Shown here: positions 16,498 to 25,317 of the stretch, in pieces
Layout: each line of letters begins with the position of its first letter
Numbering within the stretch: position 1 is the first letter of the stretch
Assembly: GCF_039521745.1 (NCBI RefSeq)
Contig: NZ_BAAACT010000175.1
DNA length: 64,000 nt
Origin: Faecalicatena contorta
GTDB lineage: Bacteria > Bacillota > Clostridia > Lachnospirales > Lachnospiraceae
Direction: 5' to 3' (one strand)
Notes under the pieces: model-generated
Told to the model about the DNA's origin: nothing
Databases searched by the model: none
What the model saw: only the letters and a program-made list of their open reading frames with translations
Position numbers and translations under genes: made by a program

Positions 16498-17784
16498 TTA
16501 TCCTGTATATCCCATCAGATTCGGCAGCCAAAGTGCCACCTGAGGCACAAACGTGATTAACAGCAATACTCCGATCGTCACTGCCAAAAATGGCAGGGAC
16601 TCTCTGACCGTTTCTTCCAATTTTACCCCTGCTACAGGACTTGTAACAAATAAGGTGATTCCAAATGGCGGAGTCGCTAGTCCCACGACCAGATTGACAC
16701 AAAATACCACTCCGATATGCAACGGATTGATTCCAAGGGCCCATGCAATCGGTCCGATAATAGGTGCAAGTATGACCGTAGATGCATAATCATCCATGAA
16801 CATCCCGCAGATCAGCATCACTATATTCACTATCAGCAAGAACACCCACGGCGGAAGGGCTGACATTGGGCCGATCAGCATATCCATCACCCGTTCATTG
16901 GCAATTCCCCACGCCATTGCAGTTCCAGCTCCTGCCAAGATCAATACCAGGCCGGATGTTGAAGCCGCTTCGATAATCATATCCGGTATATCTTTTAACT
17001 TCACGCTCTTGTTCACAAAGAATGCAAGAATAGCACTATAGACAACTGCTACGCCAGATGCCTCAGTGATAGAAAAAATACCGCTAAATATACCGCCCAG
17101 AATAATCACTGGCAGAACCAATGCCGGAATCGCTGACTTTGTGGCATGCATTTTCTCCGACAAGGTCGTCTTACCATAAGACGCATAATTCCTTTTCTTA
17201 GCAACACGGTGCGCCACCATACATTGCAGCAGAGCAATCAGTATAGCCGGTGTTACGGCGGCCATAAAAATACCAGTAATGGAGGTCTTTCCCACTGCCG
17301 TACAATATAGGATCATCAAAACACTTGGGGGCATGATTGGTCCGAGCAAAGAAGCCGAAGACATGACAGCGGCTGAAAACGGTGCTGAATCCCCCTCTTT
17401 TTTCATCATCGGAATCAAAAATGCTCCTAAAGATGCTGCCGATGCCACTGCAAGCCCCACGATTGATCCCATCAGCAGAGATGCCCCGATCGTAACGATC
17501 GCAATCGCCCCTTTAAACCGTCCGAACCATGCATTTACAAACTTAATCAGCCGCTCCAGCAATCCTCCCCTCAGCATGAGCTGTCCTGTTAATACAAAAA
17601 ACGGAACCGCCAAAAACGAAAAGCTGTTCATTCCTCCATACATTTTGATCGCCATCTGGATTGGATCAAATCCCGCGACCATTGTATAAACCAGTGTTGT
17701 GACGATCAGATTATATGCGATGGGCAGGCCAATTACCATAAGCAGTAAAAAGCATATGATCATAATAAGTAAAGATAAAGACAC
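16498..17784 (-). CDS. dctM: TRAP transporter large permease (DctM type)
   Basis: 428 residues and about twelve hydrophobic segments, the usual DctM size. Characteristic pieces are FLAVPFFVLTGQLMLRGG, MGSIVGLAVASAASLGAFLIP, SSASLLGPIMPPSVLMILY and GLATPPFGITLFVTSPVAG. The start is a GTG at 17784 with AAGGGAG 9 nt upstream; an overlapping ATG is out of frame. With the small permease and binding protein it forms a complete three-part TRAP importer transcribed after the OCD-family gene. Confidence 0.92.
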   Translation of the reverse strand: MSLSLLIMIICFLLLMVIGLPIAYNLIVTTLVYTMVAGFDPIQMAIKMYGGMNSFSFLAVPFFVLTGQLMLRGGLLERLIKFVNAWFGRFKGAIAIVTIGASLLMGSIVGLAVASAASLGAFLIPMMKKEGDSAPFSAAVMSSASLLGPIMPPSVLMILYCTAVGKTSITGIFMAAVTPAILIALLQCMVAHRVAKKRNYASYGKTTLSEKMHATKSAIPALVLPVIILGGIFSGIFSITEASGVAVVYSAILAFFVNKSVKLKDIPDMIIEAASTSGLVLILAGAGTAMAWGIANERVMDMLIGPMSALPPWVFLLIVNIVMLICGMFMDDYASTVILAPIIGPIAWALGINPLHIGVVFCVNLVVGLATPPFGITLFVTSPVAGVKLEETVRESLPFLAVTIGVLLLITFVPQVALWLPNLMGYTG

Positions 17785-17806
17785 TTTTCATCACTCCCTT
17801 CGCACA

Positions 17807-18928
17807 TTATTTTTGATACGGATCATTCCATAAGGTTAATTTCGTACCAATGCCTTCCTTCAATGCAGTCTGATACAGATCATACCCCAGACCTACATCA
17901 AATGTAGCCATGCCACAAGCAACAAATGTAATTCTTTCTTTCTCATCCGTTCTGCCCGGCTTGCTTCCCATGATCACTTCTCCGATACTGACAGACTCCT
18001 CAAGCGGCGGCATCTTGCCGTCGTCAATCAAAGTATAAATAGGACCTCCTATCACCCCTTTATAATAACCTGCTTTATCCCCGGATTCGATTGCTTCCTG
18101 CACGTAAGCCTCATGAAGTCTTACATTATCATAGATCAGTTTTGTATTGATCCAATAAGAATCATCTGTCTGCATTGGACCTGTGATCAGCAATGTAACA
18201 CCATCTTTCATCCACTCATCTTTCACATACAACGGTTTTAGCCTTGAGGCAGCGACTGTGATCACATCTGCATCTTTCAATGCTGCTTCCAGATCCAGTT
18301 CCACAACACCGTCAACTCCCAACTCTTCCTTCTCCCACTCCAGGAACTTCTGTGCTGCAGCTTCAAAAATGTCAAAACACACAACTTTCTTAACATTAGG
18401 AAGCTGTGTTAAGATCGAACGTAAGCATGAGCGGTTGATCTGGCCACATCCAAGTACCGTTATCACTTCTGAATCTTTCCTCGCCAGATGCCTTGCAGCC
18501 ACACCAGGAACAGCTCCCGTTCTGGCGGCACTTAAGAGATTGGCTGACATAAAAGAAAGCGGCTCGCCTGTATCCTTATCATTGAGGGTTACTGTCAAAA
18601 CAGATCTCGGCAGCCCCTTCTTTGGATTCTCGGCATTCGATCCATACCATTTATTTCCACATACATCAAAACGTCCGCCCAGATAAGCAGGCATCGCTAC
18701 AAATCTTCTGTCCGGCCCCGCAACCGGCATATTCGGGAATGGAGTTTCTTTCGGAAATACAATACCCAATCCGTGACTATTATGATTACTGCCTCCCATT
18801 AAATAGTCCCCTTGACTTAATAAAGTAAAGACCTCCTCTGCATTGTCGATACATTTTACCGCATCAAGAACCCCTGCCGCGATAGTGTCGCTCTCTGATA
18901 AATATAGAAATTCTGTTTTGTGTGCCAT
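17807..18928 (-). CDS. Ornithine cyclodeaminase/mu-crystallin family enzyme
   Basis: 373 residues of the OCD family, NAD(P)-dependent enzymes acting on imines or amino acids (ornithine cyclodeaminase, alanine dehydrogenase, ketimine reductase). The family core is seen at SANLLSAARTGAVPGVAARHLARK and the Rossmann loop VLGCGQINRSCLR (about 160-172). A Lys in CGNKWYGSN is at the place of the substrate-binding Lys. It is longer than classical OCD (about 330). It is the first gene of the minus-strand TRAP/LarA-like run, driven by the promoter at 19002-19030. With glutamate dehydrogenase in the facing operon, it may handle the amino group of an imported amino acid or opine-like compound (inference). 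Confidence 0.8.
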   Translation of the reverse strand: MAHKTEFLYLSESDTIAAGVLDAVKCIDNAEEVFTLLSQGDYLMGGSNHNSHGLGIVFPKETPFPNMPVAGPDRRFVAMPAYLGGRFDVCGNKWYGSNAENPKKGLPRSVLTVTLNDKDTGEPLSFMSANLLSAARTGAVPGVAARHLARKDSEVITVLGCGQINRSCLRSILTQLPNVKKVVCFDIFEAAAQKFLEWEKEELGVDGVVELDLEAALKDADVITVAASRLKPLYVKDEWMKDGVTLLITGPMQTDDSYWINTKLIYDNVRLHEAYVQEAIESGDKAGYYKGVIGGPIYTLIDDGKMPPLEESVSIGEVIMGSKPGRTDEKERITFVACGMATFDVGLGYDLYQTALKEGIGTKLTLWNDPYQK

Positions 18929-19001
18929 GTTTTTTCTCCTTCCATTCTAAAACAATTTGTCTTTCATTTCGTTCTCTTAAAATGTTTTATTTAATACATT
19001 C

Positions 19002-19030
19002 ATTTTATATTGATATATTGCATATGTCAA
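19002..19030 (-). promoter_or_regulatory. Promoter of the OCD-TRAP-LarA operon
   Basis: On the minus strand, TTGACA (19025-19030), a 17-nt spacer and TAAAAT (19002-19007). The first 19 bases, from -35 into the spacer, match the facing promoter at 17 positions. Confidence 0.75.
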
Positions 19031-19131
19031 TCTAATTATCTTGTTTTTTGTTCACTTTTCTATTTTTACCAAATTCTTTTCTCGTTTTTTATGCATTTGC
19101 ACCAATATGATTTTATTTTCCAGAATTGACA

Positions 19132-19160
19132 TTGACATATTCGATATATCGCAATATACT
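19132..19160 (+). promoter_or_regulatory. Promoter of the glycerate kinase-enolase-gdh operon, with operator-like palindrome
   Basis: TTGACA (19132-19137), a 17-nt spacer and TATACT (19155-19160). The spacer contains CGATATATCG (19142-19151), a perfect 10-bp palindrome well placed for a repressor. The facing promoter carries GCAATATATC at the same offset from its -35. Confidence 0.75.
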
Positions 19161-19257
19161 TTAAGTACAATTTAATACATCCTTTCATTTTTATCTTATT
19201 TTTTGTTTTATTTGATATTTAACCAGCTAGTTGTTAGATTTAAAGGAGATTCTATCT

Positions 19258-20661
19258 ATGAAAAAAATCAAGAATTACGACAAACTGATTGACCATGGGG
19301 ATGTGGAGTCGAGGAAGGTGGTCCTCGAAATCACAGATAAGACGTTACAGCGTCTTGATGCGTATCACCGCATAAAAAGCATTATGAAACTTAATGGCGA
19401 TATATTGCATATCGGTTCCAAATCGTGGGACTTATCTAAAAAGAAACACATTTATCTGCTCGGGGCAGGGAAAGCCTGCAATCATATGGCAATGGCTGTA
19501 GATGAAGTTCTTGGTGACAAATTGACCAAAGGGATCGCTATTGTAAAAGTTGCGGAAGAAACAGACCATTTTCAAAACACAGATGTATATGTAGGCGGCC
19601 ATCCATTGCCAAATCAAGCCGGCTACAAAGCCTGCCTAAAAATCCTAGATCTGGTAGATCATGCCGGACCGGATGACTTATTTATCGTTGTAATCAGCGG
19701 CGGCAGTTCTGCCCTTATGAGCTGTCCTATCGAGGGAATCACTTTGGAAGACGAGATCAAAACTACGGATGTCATGCTGAAATCCGGTGCGGGAATTTAT
19801 GAGATCAATGCCATCCGACGTCATATTTCTGCCATGAACGGCGGGATGCTCGCAAAACGGATCCAGTCTGTCGGGGCTGAACTGATCGGCTTTGGTATCA
19901 GTGATGCTGTGGGTAATCCAGCAACCGGTGATATCGGCGTGCCCTACGAAAAGTATGCAAGTACTCCAATGGGACCTGACAAGACCACTTTAGAAGATGC
20001 CAGGAGAGTCATACGGGACTATGATGTTGCCGAACGTCTTCCTAAAAATGTCGTAGATTATCTCATGAACGTCGGACCAGAAGGAGAAACACCAAAAGCT
20101 TTTCCGGACAATACCTATTTTCTGCTGAACACACTGCCAGATTCCTGCATTTATGCAAAGGAGATCGCAGAAGAGATGGGTATACCAGCTATCATACTTT
20201 CTTCCTTTTTAGAAGGAGAAAGTAAAGACGCCGGTTCCTTCTTCGCCTCCATCGCCAGAGAAGCACAGGCATATGGTAATCCGATCAAACCGCCTTGTGT
20301 CATTTTAAGTTCCGGCGAAACTACAACACAAATTCTGGACAACAGTACAATCACTGGACATGGCGGTCCGGGACAGGAACTGACTTTAAGTTTTTCTATT
20401 CTTGCAGCAAAAACAAAAGGTGCATGCATGCTGTCCATCGATTCCGAAGGAACAGACGGAACTACTCCTGTAGCCGGAGGTATTTGTGACTCCAGCAGCT
20501 ATCAGCAGGCGCTTGATAAAGATATCGATGTATATGCCGCCCTTCGGGGCCATGCCTGCTATGAGGCATTAGAAGCAATAGGGGATACTGTATTTACCGG
20601 AAATACAGGAACAAATCTCTGTGACTTTAACGTACTATATATTCCGAAAGTTGAGGGTTAA
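19258..20661 (+). CDS. Glycerate 2-kinase (MOFRL family)
   Basis: 467 residues of the GckA/TtuD family, which phosphorylates D-glycerate to 2-phosphoglycerate. The N-terminal DUF4147 domain shows YLLGAGKACNHMA, GGHPLPNQAG and VVISGGSSALMSCPIEGI, with NAIRRHISAMNGG nearby. The C-terminal MOFRL domain has ILSSGETTTQI, GHGGPGQELTLSF and DSEGTDGTTPVAGG. ATG 19258 follows AAAGGAG by about 9 nt. The enolase-like gene starts 4 nt after its stop. Glycerate as substrate is well supported by family; the route by which glycerate arises here is open. Confidence 0.9.
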   Translation: MKKIKNYDKLIDHGDVESRKVVLEITDKTLQRLDAYHRIKSIMKLNGDILHIGSKSWDLSKKKHIYLLGAGKACNHMAMAVDEVLGDKLTKGIAIVKVAEETDHFQNTDVYVGGHPLPNQAGYKACLKILDLVDHAGPDDLFIVVISGGSSALMSCPIEGITLEDEIKTTDVMLKSGAGIYEINAIRRHISAMNGGMLAKRIQSVGAELIGFGISDAVGNPATGDIGVPYEKYASTPMGPDKTTLEDARRVIRDYDVAERLPKNVVDYLMNVGPEGETPKAFPDNTYFLLNTLPDSCIYAKEIAEEMGIPAIILSSFLEGESKDAGSFFASIAREAQAYGNPIKPPCVILSSGETTTQILDNSTITGHGGPGQELTLSFSILAAKTKGACMLSIDSEGTDGTTPVAGGICDSSSYQQALDKDIDVYAALRGHACYEALEAIGDTVFTGNTGTNLCDFNVLYIPKVEG

Positions 20662-20665
20662 GACT

Positions 20666-21940
20666 ATGAATTCAAAAATTAAATCAATCCATGCCCGGCA
20701 AATTGTAGATTGTAAGTGCAGACCCATGGTGGAAGTGGATGTAGTAACTGAGGACGGATGTCTCGGCAGAGGGTGCGCCCCCACCGGTTCTTCGGTAGGC
20801 ATGTCTGAATCCTATGTTCTGCGGGATAACAATCCTGACGAATACCATGGTTTGAGTGTACATAAAGCGGTTGACAATGTGAACAATCTGATTGCTCCTG
20901 CATTATGCGGTATGGATGTCACCAGGCAAAAGGAAATCGATCAGATCATGATCGATCTGGACGGCACGCCAGAAAAAAAGAGTCTGGGCGGAAACGCAGT
21001 TTACTCCACTTCCATCGCTGTATTTCGTGCTGCCGCCAAGGCATCCCGCCAGACTTTATATCAGTATATCGCCGGTGATACCATCCAAACAGTGCCGGTT
21101 CCGAGCTTTAATGTAATAAATGGCGGTCATTACGCAGACTTAACACAGCCATTCAATGAGTTTATCATCATGCCATACGGTGCATCGGATATTTACGAAG
21201 CAGTTGAAATGGGCATCAATACGTTCCAAGAGCTGGAAAAAGTAATTGCAAATCATTTGGGACATAAACCAGAGGTCGCACCTTCCTATGGATATGCATC
21301 ACCGTCTGCCGATCCGGAAGTGAATTTGAATCTGATCTCTGAAGCAGTAGAAAAATGCGGTTACACAGGAAAAATCGGCTTTGCCTTCGATTGTGCCTCC
21401 AGTGAAATGTACGACCGTAAAAACAATACATACCTTTTAAAGGGAGAGCGTGTGACTGCCGATGCCCTGATCGATTATGTAAAGATGCTGACCCAGAAAT
21501 TCAATTTTGTATTTATTGAAGATCTGCTGGACGAAGAAGATTGGGAATCCTATCCAAAAGCACATAAGGAAATTACCAGGACGAATATCATCGGAGATGA
21601 TTTTATTGTAACAAACTTAGATCGTTTGAAGAGAGCTTATAAACTGAACGCTCTGGACGGTTTTATCCTGAAACCAAATCAGGTCGGCACCATTACAGAG
21701 GCTATGAATGCCTATAACTTTGCAAAGGAACACGATCTGCTTGCCATTCCTTCTGGCAGAGCCGGAGGCGTCATCGGAGATGTAGTGATGGATTTCGCCG
21801 TAGGACTTCAAGTTGGCTTCATCAAAAACGGCGCCCCCCGCTCCGGTGAACGGATCGATAAGCTGAACTTCCTGATGCGTGCATGTGATTTGAACCCCGG
21901 ATGCCAGCTTGCAGACATCTCGTCCCTGCTGAAATTTTAA
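20666..21940 (+). CDS. Enolase paralogue with altered active site
   Basis: 424 residues, full enolase length and fold order. Retained: Glu in QPFNEFIIMP (165), metal ligands Asp242 and Glu285 (FIEDLLDEEDW), GDDFIVTN (311), the base Lys in ILKPNQVGT (336), Arg365 and the Lys in GFIKNG (387). Lost: the GDEGGFAP loop with the second catalytic Glu reads PSYGYASP, and SHRSG reads SGRAG, losing the His. The DSRG substrate loop is DCKC. The changes predict an altered reaction or substrate rather than housekeeping enolase. It follows glycerate kinase by 4 nt, so a 2-phosphoglycerate-related substrate is likely. Decayed but still active enolase is the alternative. Confidence 0.85.
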   Translation: MNSKIKSIHARQIVDCKCRPMVEVDVVTEDGCLGRGCAPTGSSVGMSESYVLRDNNPDEYHGLSVHKAVDNVNNLIAPALCGMDVTRQKEIDQIMIDLDGTPEKKSLGGNAVYSTSIAVFRAAAKASRQTLYQYIAGDTIQTVPVPSFNVINGGHYADLTQPFNEFIIMPYGASDIYEAVEMGINTFQELEKVIANHLGHKPEVAPSYGYASPSADPEVNLNLISEAVEKCGYTGKIGFAFDCASSEMYDRKNNTYLLKGERVTADALIDYVKMLTQKFNFVFIEDLLDEEDWESYPKAHKEITRTNIIGDDFIVTNLDRLKRAYKLNALDGFILKPNQVGTITEAMNAYNFAKEHDLLAIPSGRAGGVIGDVVMDFAVGLQVGFIKNGAPRSGERIDKLNFLMRACDLNPGCQLADISSLLKF

Positions 21941-21965
21941 AGCAAACAGAAAGGAGATAATTAAA

Positions 21966-23228
21966 ATGGAAGCAAAATATAACCCCTACGAAAACATGCT
22001 CTCTGTTGTAAGCAATGCGGCCGAAATACTCGGCTATACCCCCAGCGACTATGAGGCCGTGAAATATCCGGAACGAGAACTGAAAGTTGCCGTACCGGTC
22101 CGGATGGACGACGGCAGCGTGAAAGTATTTGAAGGGTTCCGCGTCCAGCACTCAACATCCCGCGGTCCCGCAAAGGGCGGCATCCGTTATCACCAGAATG
22201 TTGATCTCGACGAAGTCAAGGCGCTGGCAGCCTGGATGACCTTCAAGTGTGCCGTCGTTAATATCCCTTACGGGGGCGGAAAAGGCGGTATCATCTGCGA
22301 TCCCACAAAGCTCTCGGAAAGCGAGCTTCGAAGCCTGACAAGGCGCTTCACGGCAATGATTGCCCCCATCATAGGGCCAGACCAGGATATCCCCGCGCCT
22401 GATGTGGGCACAAATGCGAATGTCATGGGCTGGATCATGGATACGTACAGCATGCTGAAAGGCCACTGCGTCCCCGGTGTTGTCACTGGAAAACCAATTG
22501 AACTCGGCGGCGCACTGGGAAGAAACGAGGCAACAGGACGCGGCGTCATGATTACAACCCTGAACATTCTAAAGGCTCTGGGGATGAATCCGGAAAATAC
22601 AAAAGCCGCCATTCAAGGCATGGGAAATGTAGGCAGTGTGTCCGCAAAGCTTCTCTCTGAAAAAGGCTTAAAAATCGTCGCTGTCAGCGACGTATCCTGC
22701 GCCCTGTACAACCCGGACGGACTAGATATTCCTTCCATCCTGGAATACCTTTCTCAGAAGCGGGGCAACCTTCTGGAAGGATATCACAACGGAAATACCA
22801 TCCATCTTACTAACGCAGAATTACTGGAACTCAACGTAGACGTACTGATCCCTGCCGCACTTGAAAACCAGATCAACACCTCCAACGCCGATAAAATACA
22901 GGCCCGGGTTATCGTAGAAGCAGCCAACGGCCCCACAACCATTGATGCCGATGAAATACTTGATAAAAAAGGAATCGCCGTTGTTCCCGATATCCTCTCC
23001 AATGCAGGCGGCGTTGTCGTCTCTTACTTCGAGTGGGTACAGAATATCCAGTCCATTTCATGGAGCGAGGAGCATGTAAACGAGCAGCTGAAGCAGATTA
23101 TGGATCAGGCATTCCAGTCCGTATGGGATATCGCCAGGGAAAAGAAAGTCTCCCTGCGTACAGGGGCATATCTAATCTCGGTTAAGCGCGTCATTGACGC
23201 CAAAAATATGCGTGGAATCTGGCCTTAG
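21966..23228 (+). CDS. gdhA: Glutamate dehydrogenase
   Basis: 420 residues, hexameric Glu/Leu/Phe/Val dehydrogenase family of the RocG/GudB length class. It interconverts glutamate and 2-oxoglutarate plus ammonia with NAD(P). The catalytic region PYGGGKGGIICDP has the active Lys, preceded by GPAKGGIRYHQNV with the substrate Lys; DQDIPAPDVGTN carries the catalytic Asp. The Rossmann motif is AAIQGMGNVGS (about 217). AAAGGAG lies 9 nt before the ATG. It starts 26 nt after the enolase-like gene, so it belongs to the same operon and could recycle the amino group released by the OCD-family enzyme. Confidence 0.94.
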   Translation: MEAKYNPYENMLSVVSNAAEILGYTPSDYEAVKYPERELKVAVPVRMDDGSVKVFEGFRVQHSTSRGPAKGGIRYHQNVDLDEVKALAAWMTFKCAVVNIPYGGGKGGIICDPTKLSESELRSLTRRFTAMIAPIIGPDQDIPAPDVGTNANVMGWIMDTYSMLKGHCVPGVVTGKPIELGGALGRNEATGRGVMITTLNILKALGMNPENTKAAIQGMGNVGSVSAKLLSEKGLKIVAVSDVSCALYNPDGLDIPSILEYLSQKRGNLLEGYHNGNTIHLTNAELLELNVDVLIPAALENQINTSNADKIQARVIVEAANGPTTIDADEILDKKGIAVVPDILSNAGGVVVSYFEWVQNIQSISWSEEHVNEQLKQIMDQAFQSVWDIAREKKVSLRTGAYLISVKRVIDAKNMRGIWP

Positions 23229-23246
23229 GATATAAGAGAGAGGGCA

Positions 23247-23347
23247 CGAAATAGAGGGATTGCCAAAAGCCGCCCAAATGCACATATGCCGTTGGGCGGC
23301 TTTTGGCAATCCCTTCATTTCGCTGGGCGCATCCGTCGCCAAGTCTA
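23247..23347. repeat. Palindromic hairpin sharing sequence with palindrome 3
   Basis: Arms 23247-23276 and 23293-23322 form a nearly perfect 30-bp stem. The loop plus one stem base, AAATGCACATATGCCGTTG (23276-23294), is identical to a piece of the 6102-6158 arm, and the flank 23330-23347 is an exact inverted copy of 6079-6096. The element is thus a shorter relative of palindrome 3. It lies 18 nt after the glutamate dehydrogenase stop and may end that transcript, although no clear T-run follows. Confidence 0.8.
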
Positions 23348-23366
23348 ATAGCCCGTCACAAACCTC

Positions 23367-23395
23367 TTGACACATCTCTTTTGTTGTTCTACAAT
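23367..23395 (+). promoter_or_regulatory. Promoter of the M-box-mgtE transcript
   Basis: TTGACA (23367-23372), a 17-nt spacer and TACAAT (23390-23395), placed just before the riboswitch. Confidence 0.75.
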
Positions 23396-23414
23396 GGGTA
23401 AGGATAATTAAATA

Positions 23415-23590
23415 AAACATTTCGGTAGGTGAGGCTACCACAGGGATTTGGATTTTCCTGAGATTGCTGCCGCGAGATTGTGGAGACACAACGAGCTGGT
23501 TAGCAGGCTATGTCGTGAAGGCATAACCTAATGCAATTGATATGCCCTGTGATGCTAAAGCTTGAACGGTGGATTCTTATGTACGGGTAT
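23415..23590 (+). ncRNA. M-box (ykoK) magnesium riboswitch
   Basis: The core matches the M-box: GGTAGGTGAGGCTACC, then GATTGCTGCCGCGAGATTG, a GAGACAC segment, CTATGTCGTGAAGGCATA, GATATGCCCTGTG and the conserved end ATGCTAAAGCTTGAACG. It is followed by an intrinsic terminator at 23600-23630 and lies ahead of mgtE, the usual arrangement in which Mg2+ binding stops transcription. Confidence 0.88.
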
Positions 23591-23599
23591 GCTATGTTT

Positions 23600-23630
23600 C
23601 CGTCACTGTTCAGGCAGTGACGGTTTTTTT
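23600..23630 (+). terminator. Riboswitch-controlled terminator
   Basis: CCGTCACTG-TTCAGG-CAGTGACGG followed by seven T. A second hairpin directly after it (23631-23658, ATCTTATAGG/CCTATAAGAT) is flanked by T and A runs and may terminate in the opposite direction. Confidence 0.85.
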
Positions 23631-23669
23631 ATCTTATAGGAAAGCTTGCCTATAAGATAAAAAAAGCCA

Positions 23670-23757
23670 TCCCGGCGGGAAGCGCACTGCTGCGCAAGAA
23701 GCAGATGTCGCGATGTGACCGCCGCAGGCGCGAGTTTCCAAACGAAACTCTGTTTTA
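23670..23757 (-). repeat. Dispersed repeat B, copy 1
   Basis: The minus strand contains AAACTCGCGCCTGCGGCGG-TCACA and, further on, GCAGCAGTGCGCTTCCC. Related copies lie at 29057-29136 and 44226-44283. This copy sits between the Mg2+ riboswitch terminator and mgtE, lengthening that leader. Confidence 0.7.
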
Positions 23758-23851
23758 TATCTATCTCAGAAAGGTGGTGAGGTTATGGACGCTGGTGCCA
23801 GTTATCATTCGTGTGACAAACTAGAATTGAATACAGATTGGAGATGTTATT

Positions 23852-25186
23852 ATGATGGACAAAGTTATATTTGTAGAACTCCTTACGCAGCACCACTACA
23901 AAGCTGTAAGGAGCATTTTGGATGTCATGAACGAAGTGGACATAGCCTCCCTTCTTTCGGACTTAGATGACAGGGAACTGGCCCTCGCTTTCCGCCTGAT
24001 TCCCAAGGACAAAGCGGCAGAAGTGTTTGCCAATATGAACAATTCCTTGCAGACATATCTGGTGGAAATGTTTACGGAAAAAGAATTAAAAGAGTTGTTA
24101 GATGACTTATATATGGATGATACTGTGGATCTGCTGGAGGAGCTTCCGGCTAATCTCGTCACCAGGATTCTGGATACAGTAAGCCAGTCAGAGAGAAACA
24201 TGATCAATCTTCTCCTGAATTACCCGGATGACAGCGCAGGAAGTATCATGACGACGGAATATGTGGGGCTTCGCCAGTCAATGACTGTGGAGGAATCCAT
24301 GGCCCATATTAAAAGAACAGGAATTCACAAAGAGACGATCTACACCTGTTATGTAACTGATAAGAGAAAACTGATCGGCATTGTGACAGCCAAGGAACTG
24401 ATGACCTCGGATGACAACCTGCTGATCCGGGATTTGATGGAAACAGAAATCATCTCTGTCTCCACACACACCGACAAGGAGGAAGTGGCTCAGCTCTTCC
24501 GCAGATATGACCTGCTTGCTCTCCCGGTACTGGATGCCGAGGGACTGATGGTGGGAATCGTCACATTCGACGATGCAATGGATGTCATGGTGGAGGAGGC
24601 TACCGAGGATATCACAAAGATGGCAGCTATGAGCCCAAGCGAACAGTCCTACTTCGAGACCTCCGTGTTCAGCCATGCAAAGCACCGTATCGCATGGCTT
24701 CTGATCCTGATGTTCTCTGCGACAATCACGGGGACTATTATTACAAAGTATGAGGATGCGTTTGCTGCTATCCCTCTGCTCGTTTCTTTTATACCTATGC
24801 TGATGGATACCGGCGGAAACTGCGGATCCCAGAGTGCTACACTGATTATTCGGGGAATTGCGCTGAATGAGATTCAGTTCCGGGATATTTTCAAAGTAAT
24901 ATTTAAAGAATTCCGGGTTTCCCTCATCGTCGGGGTTGCGCTGGCAGTGGCCAACGGAATTCGGATCCTGATTATGTACCATGATACGATGCTGGCCCTG
25001 GTTATCGGGTGTTCCCTTGTTATCACGATCATCCTGTCCAAGCTGATCGGGTGTATCCTGCCGCTGCTGGCCAGAAAAGTGAACCTGGATCCGGCGATTA
25101 TGGCTTCACCGCTTATTACTACTATGGTAGACACCTGCTCTATACTGGTATACTTCAGTATTGCAACCAGGGTATTTAACTTATAA
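23852..25186 (+). CDS. mgtE: Magnesium transporter MgtE
   Basis: A membrane Mg2+ channel gated by intracellular Mg2+. 444 residues in the family order: helical MgtE_N domain (about 1-125, with LSDLDDRELALAFRLIPKDKAAEVF), two CBS domains (about 130-255, MTTEYVGLRQSMTVEE and DLLALPVLDAEGLMVGIVT), then five membrane helices from about residue 280. The pore-forming signature PLLVSFIPMLMDTGGNCGSQ is intact. GGAG lies before the start. Expression is controlled by the M-box riboswitch upstream. Confidence 0.96.
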   Translation: MMDKVIFVELLTQHHYKAVRSILDVMNEVDIASLLSDLDDRELALAFRLIPKDKAAEVFANMNNSLQTYLVEMFTEKELKELLDDLYMDDTVDLLEELPANLVTRILDTVSQSERNMINLLLNYPDDSAGSIMTTEYVGLRQSMTVEESMAHIKRTGIHKETIYTCYVTDKRKLIGIVTAKELMTSDDNLLIRDLMETEIISVSTHTDKEEVAQLFRRYDLLALPVLDAEGLMVGIVTFDDAMDVMVEEATEDITKMAAMSPSEQSYFETSVFSHAKHRIAWLLILMFSATITGTIITKYEDAFAAIPLLVSFIPMLMDTGGNCGSQSATLIIRGIALNEIQFRDIFKVIFKEFRVSLIVGVALAVANGIRILIMYHDTMLALVIGCSLVITIILSKLIGCILPLLARKVNLDPAIMASPLITTMVDTCSILVYFSIATRVFNL

Positions 25187-25317
25187 CATTGCTTTTTTCT
25201 AAACCTAAGGGTAAGAATTACAATGTACCTTTTGGATAAAATAGTGATGAAACTCTATAAGAGGCGATTGAACTAACGTGTTTTTGAGCATGTATCGAAA
25301 GAAATATATCCTTATAT

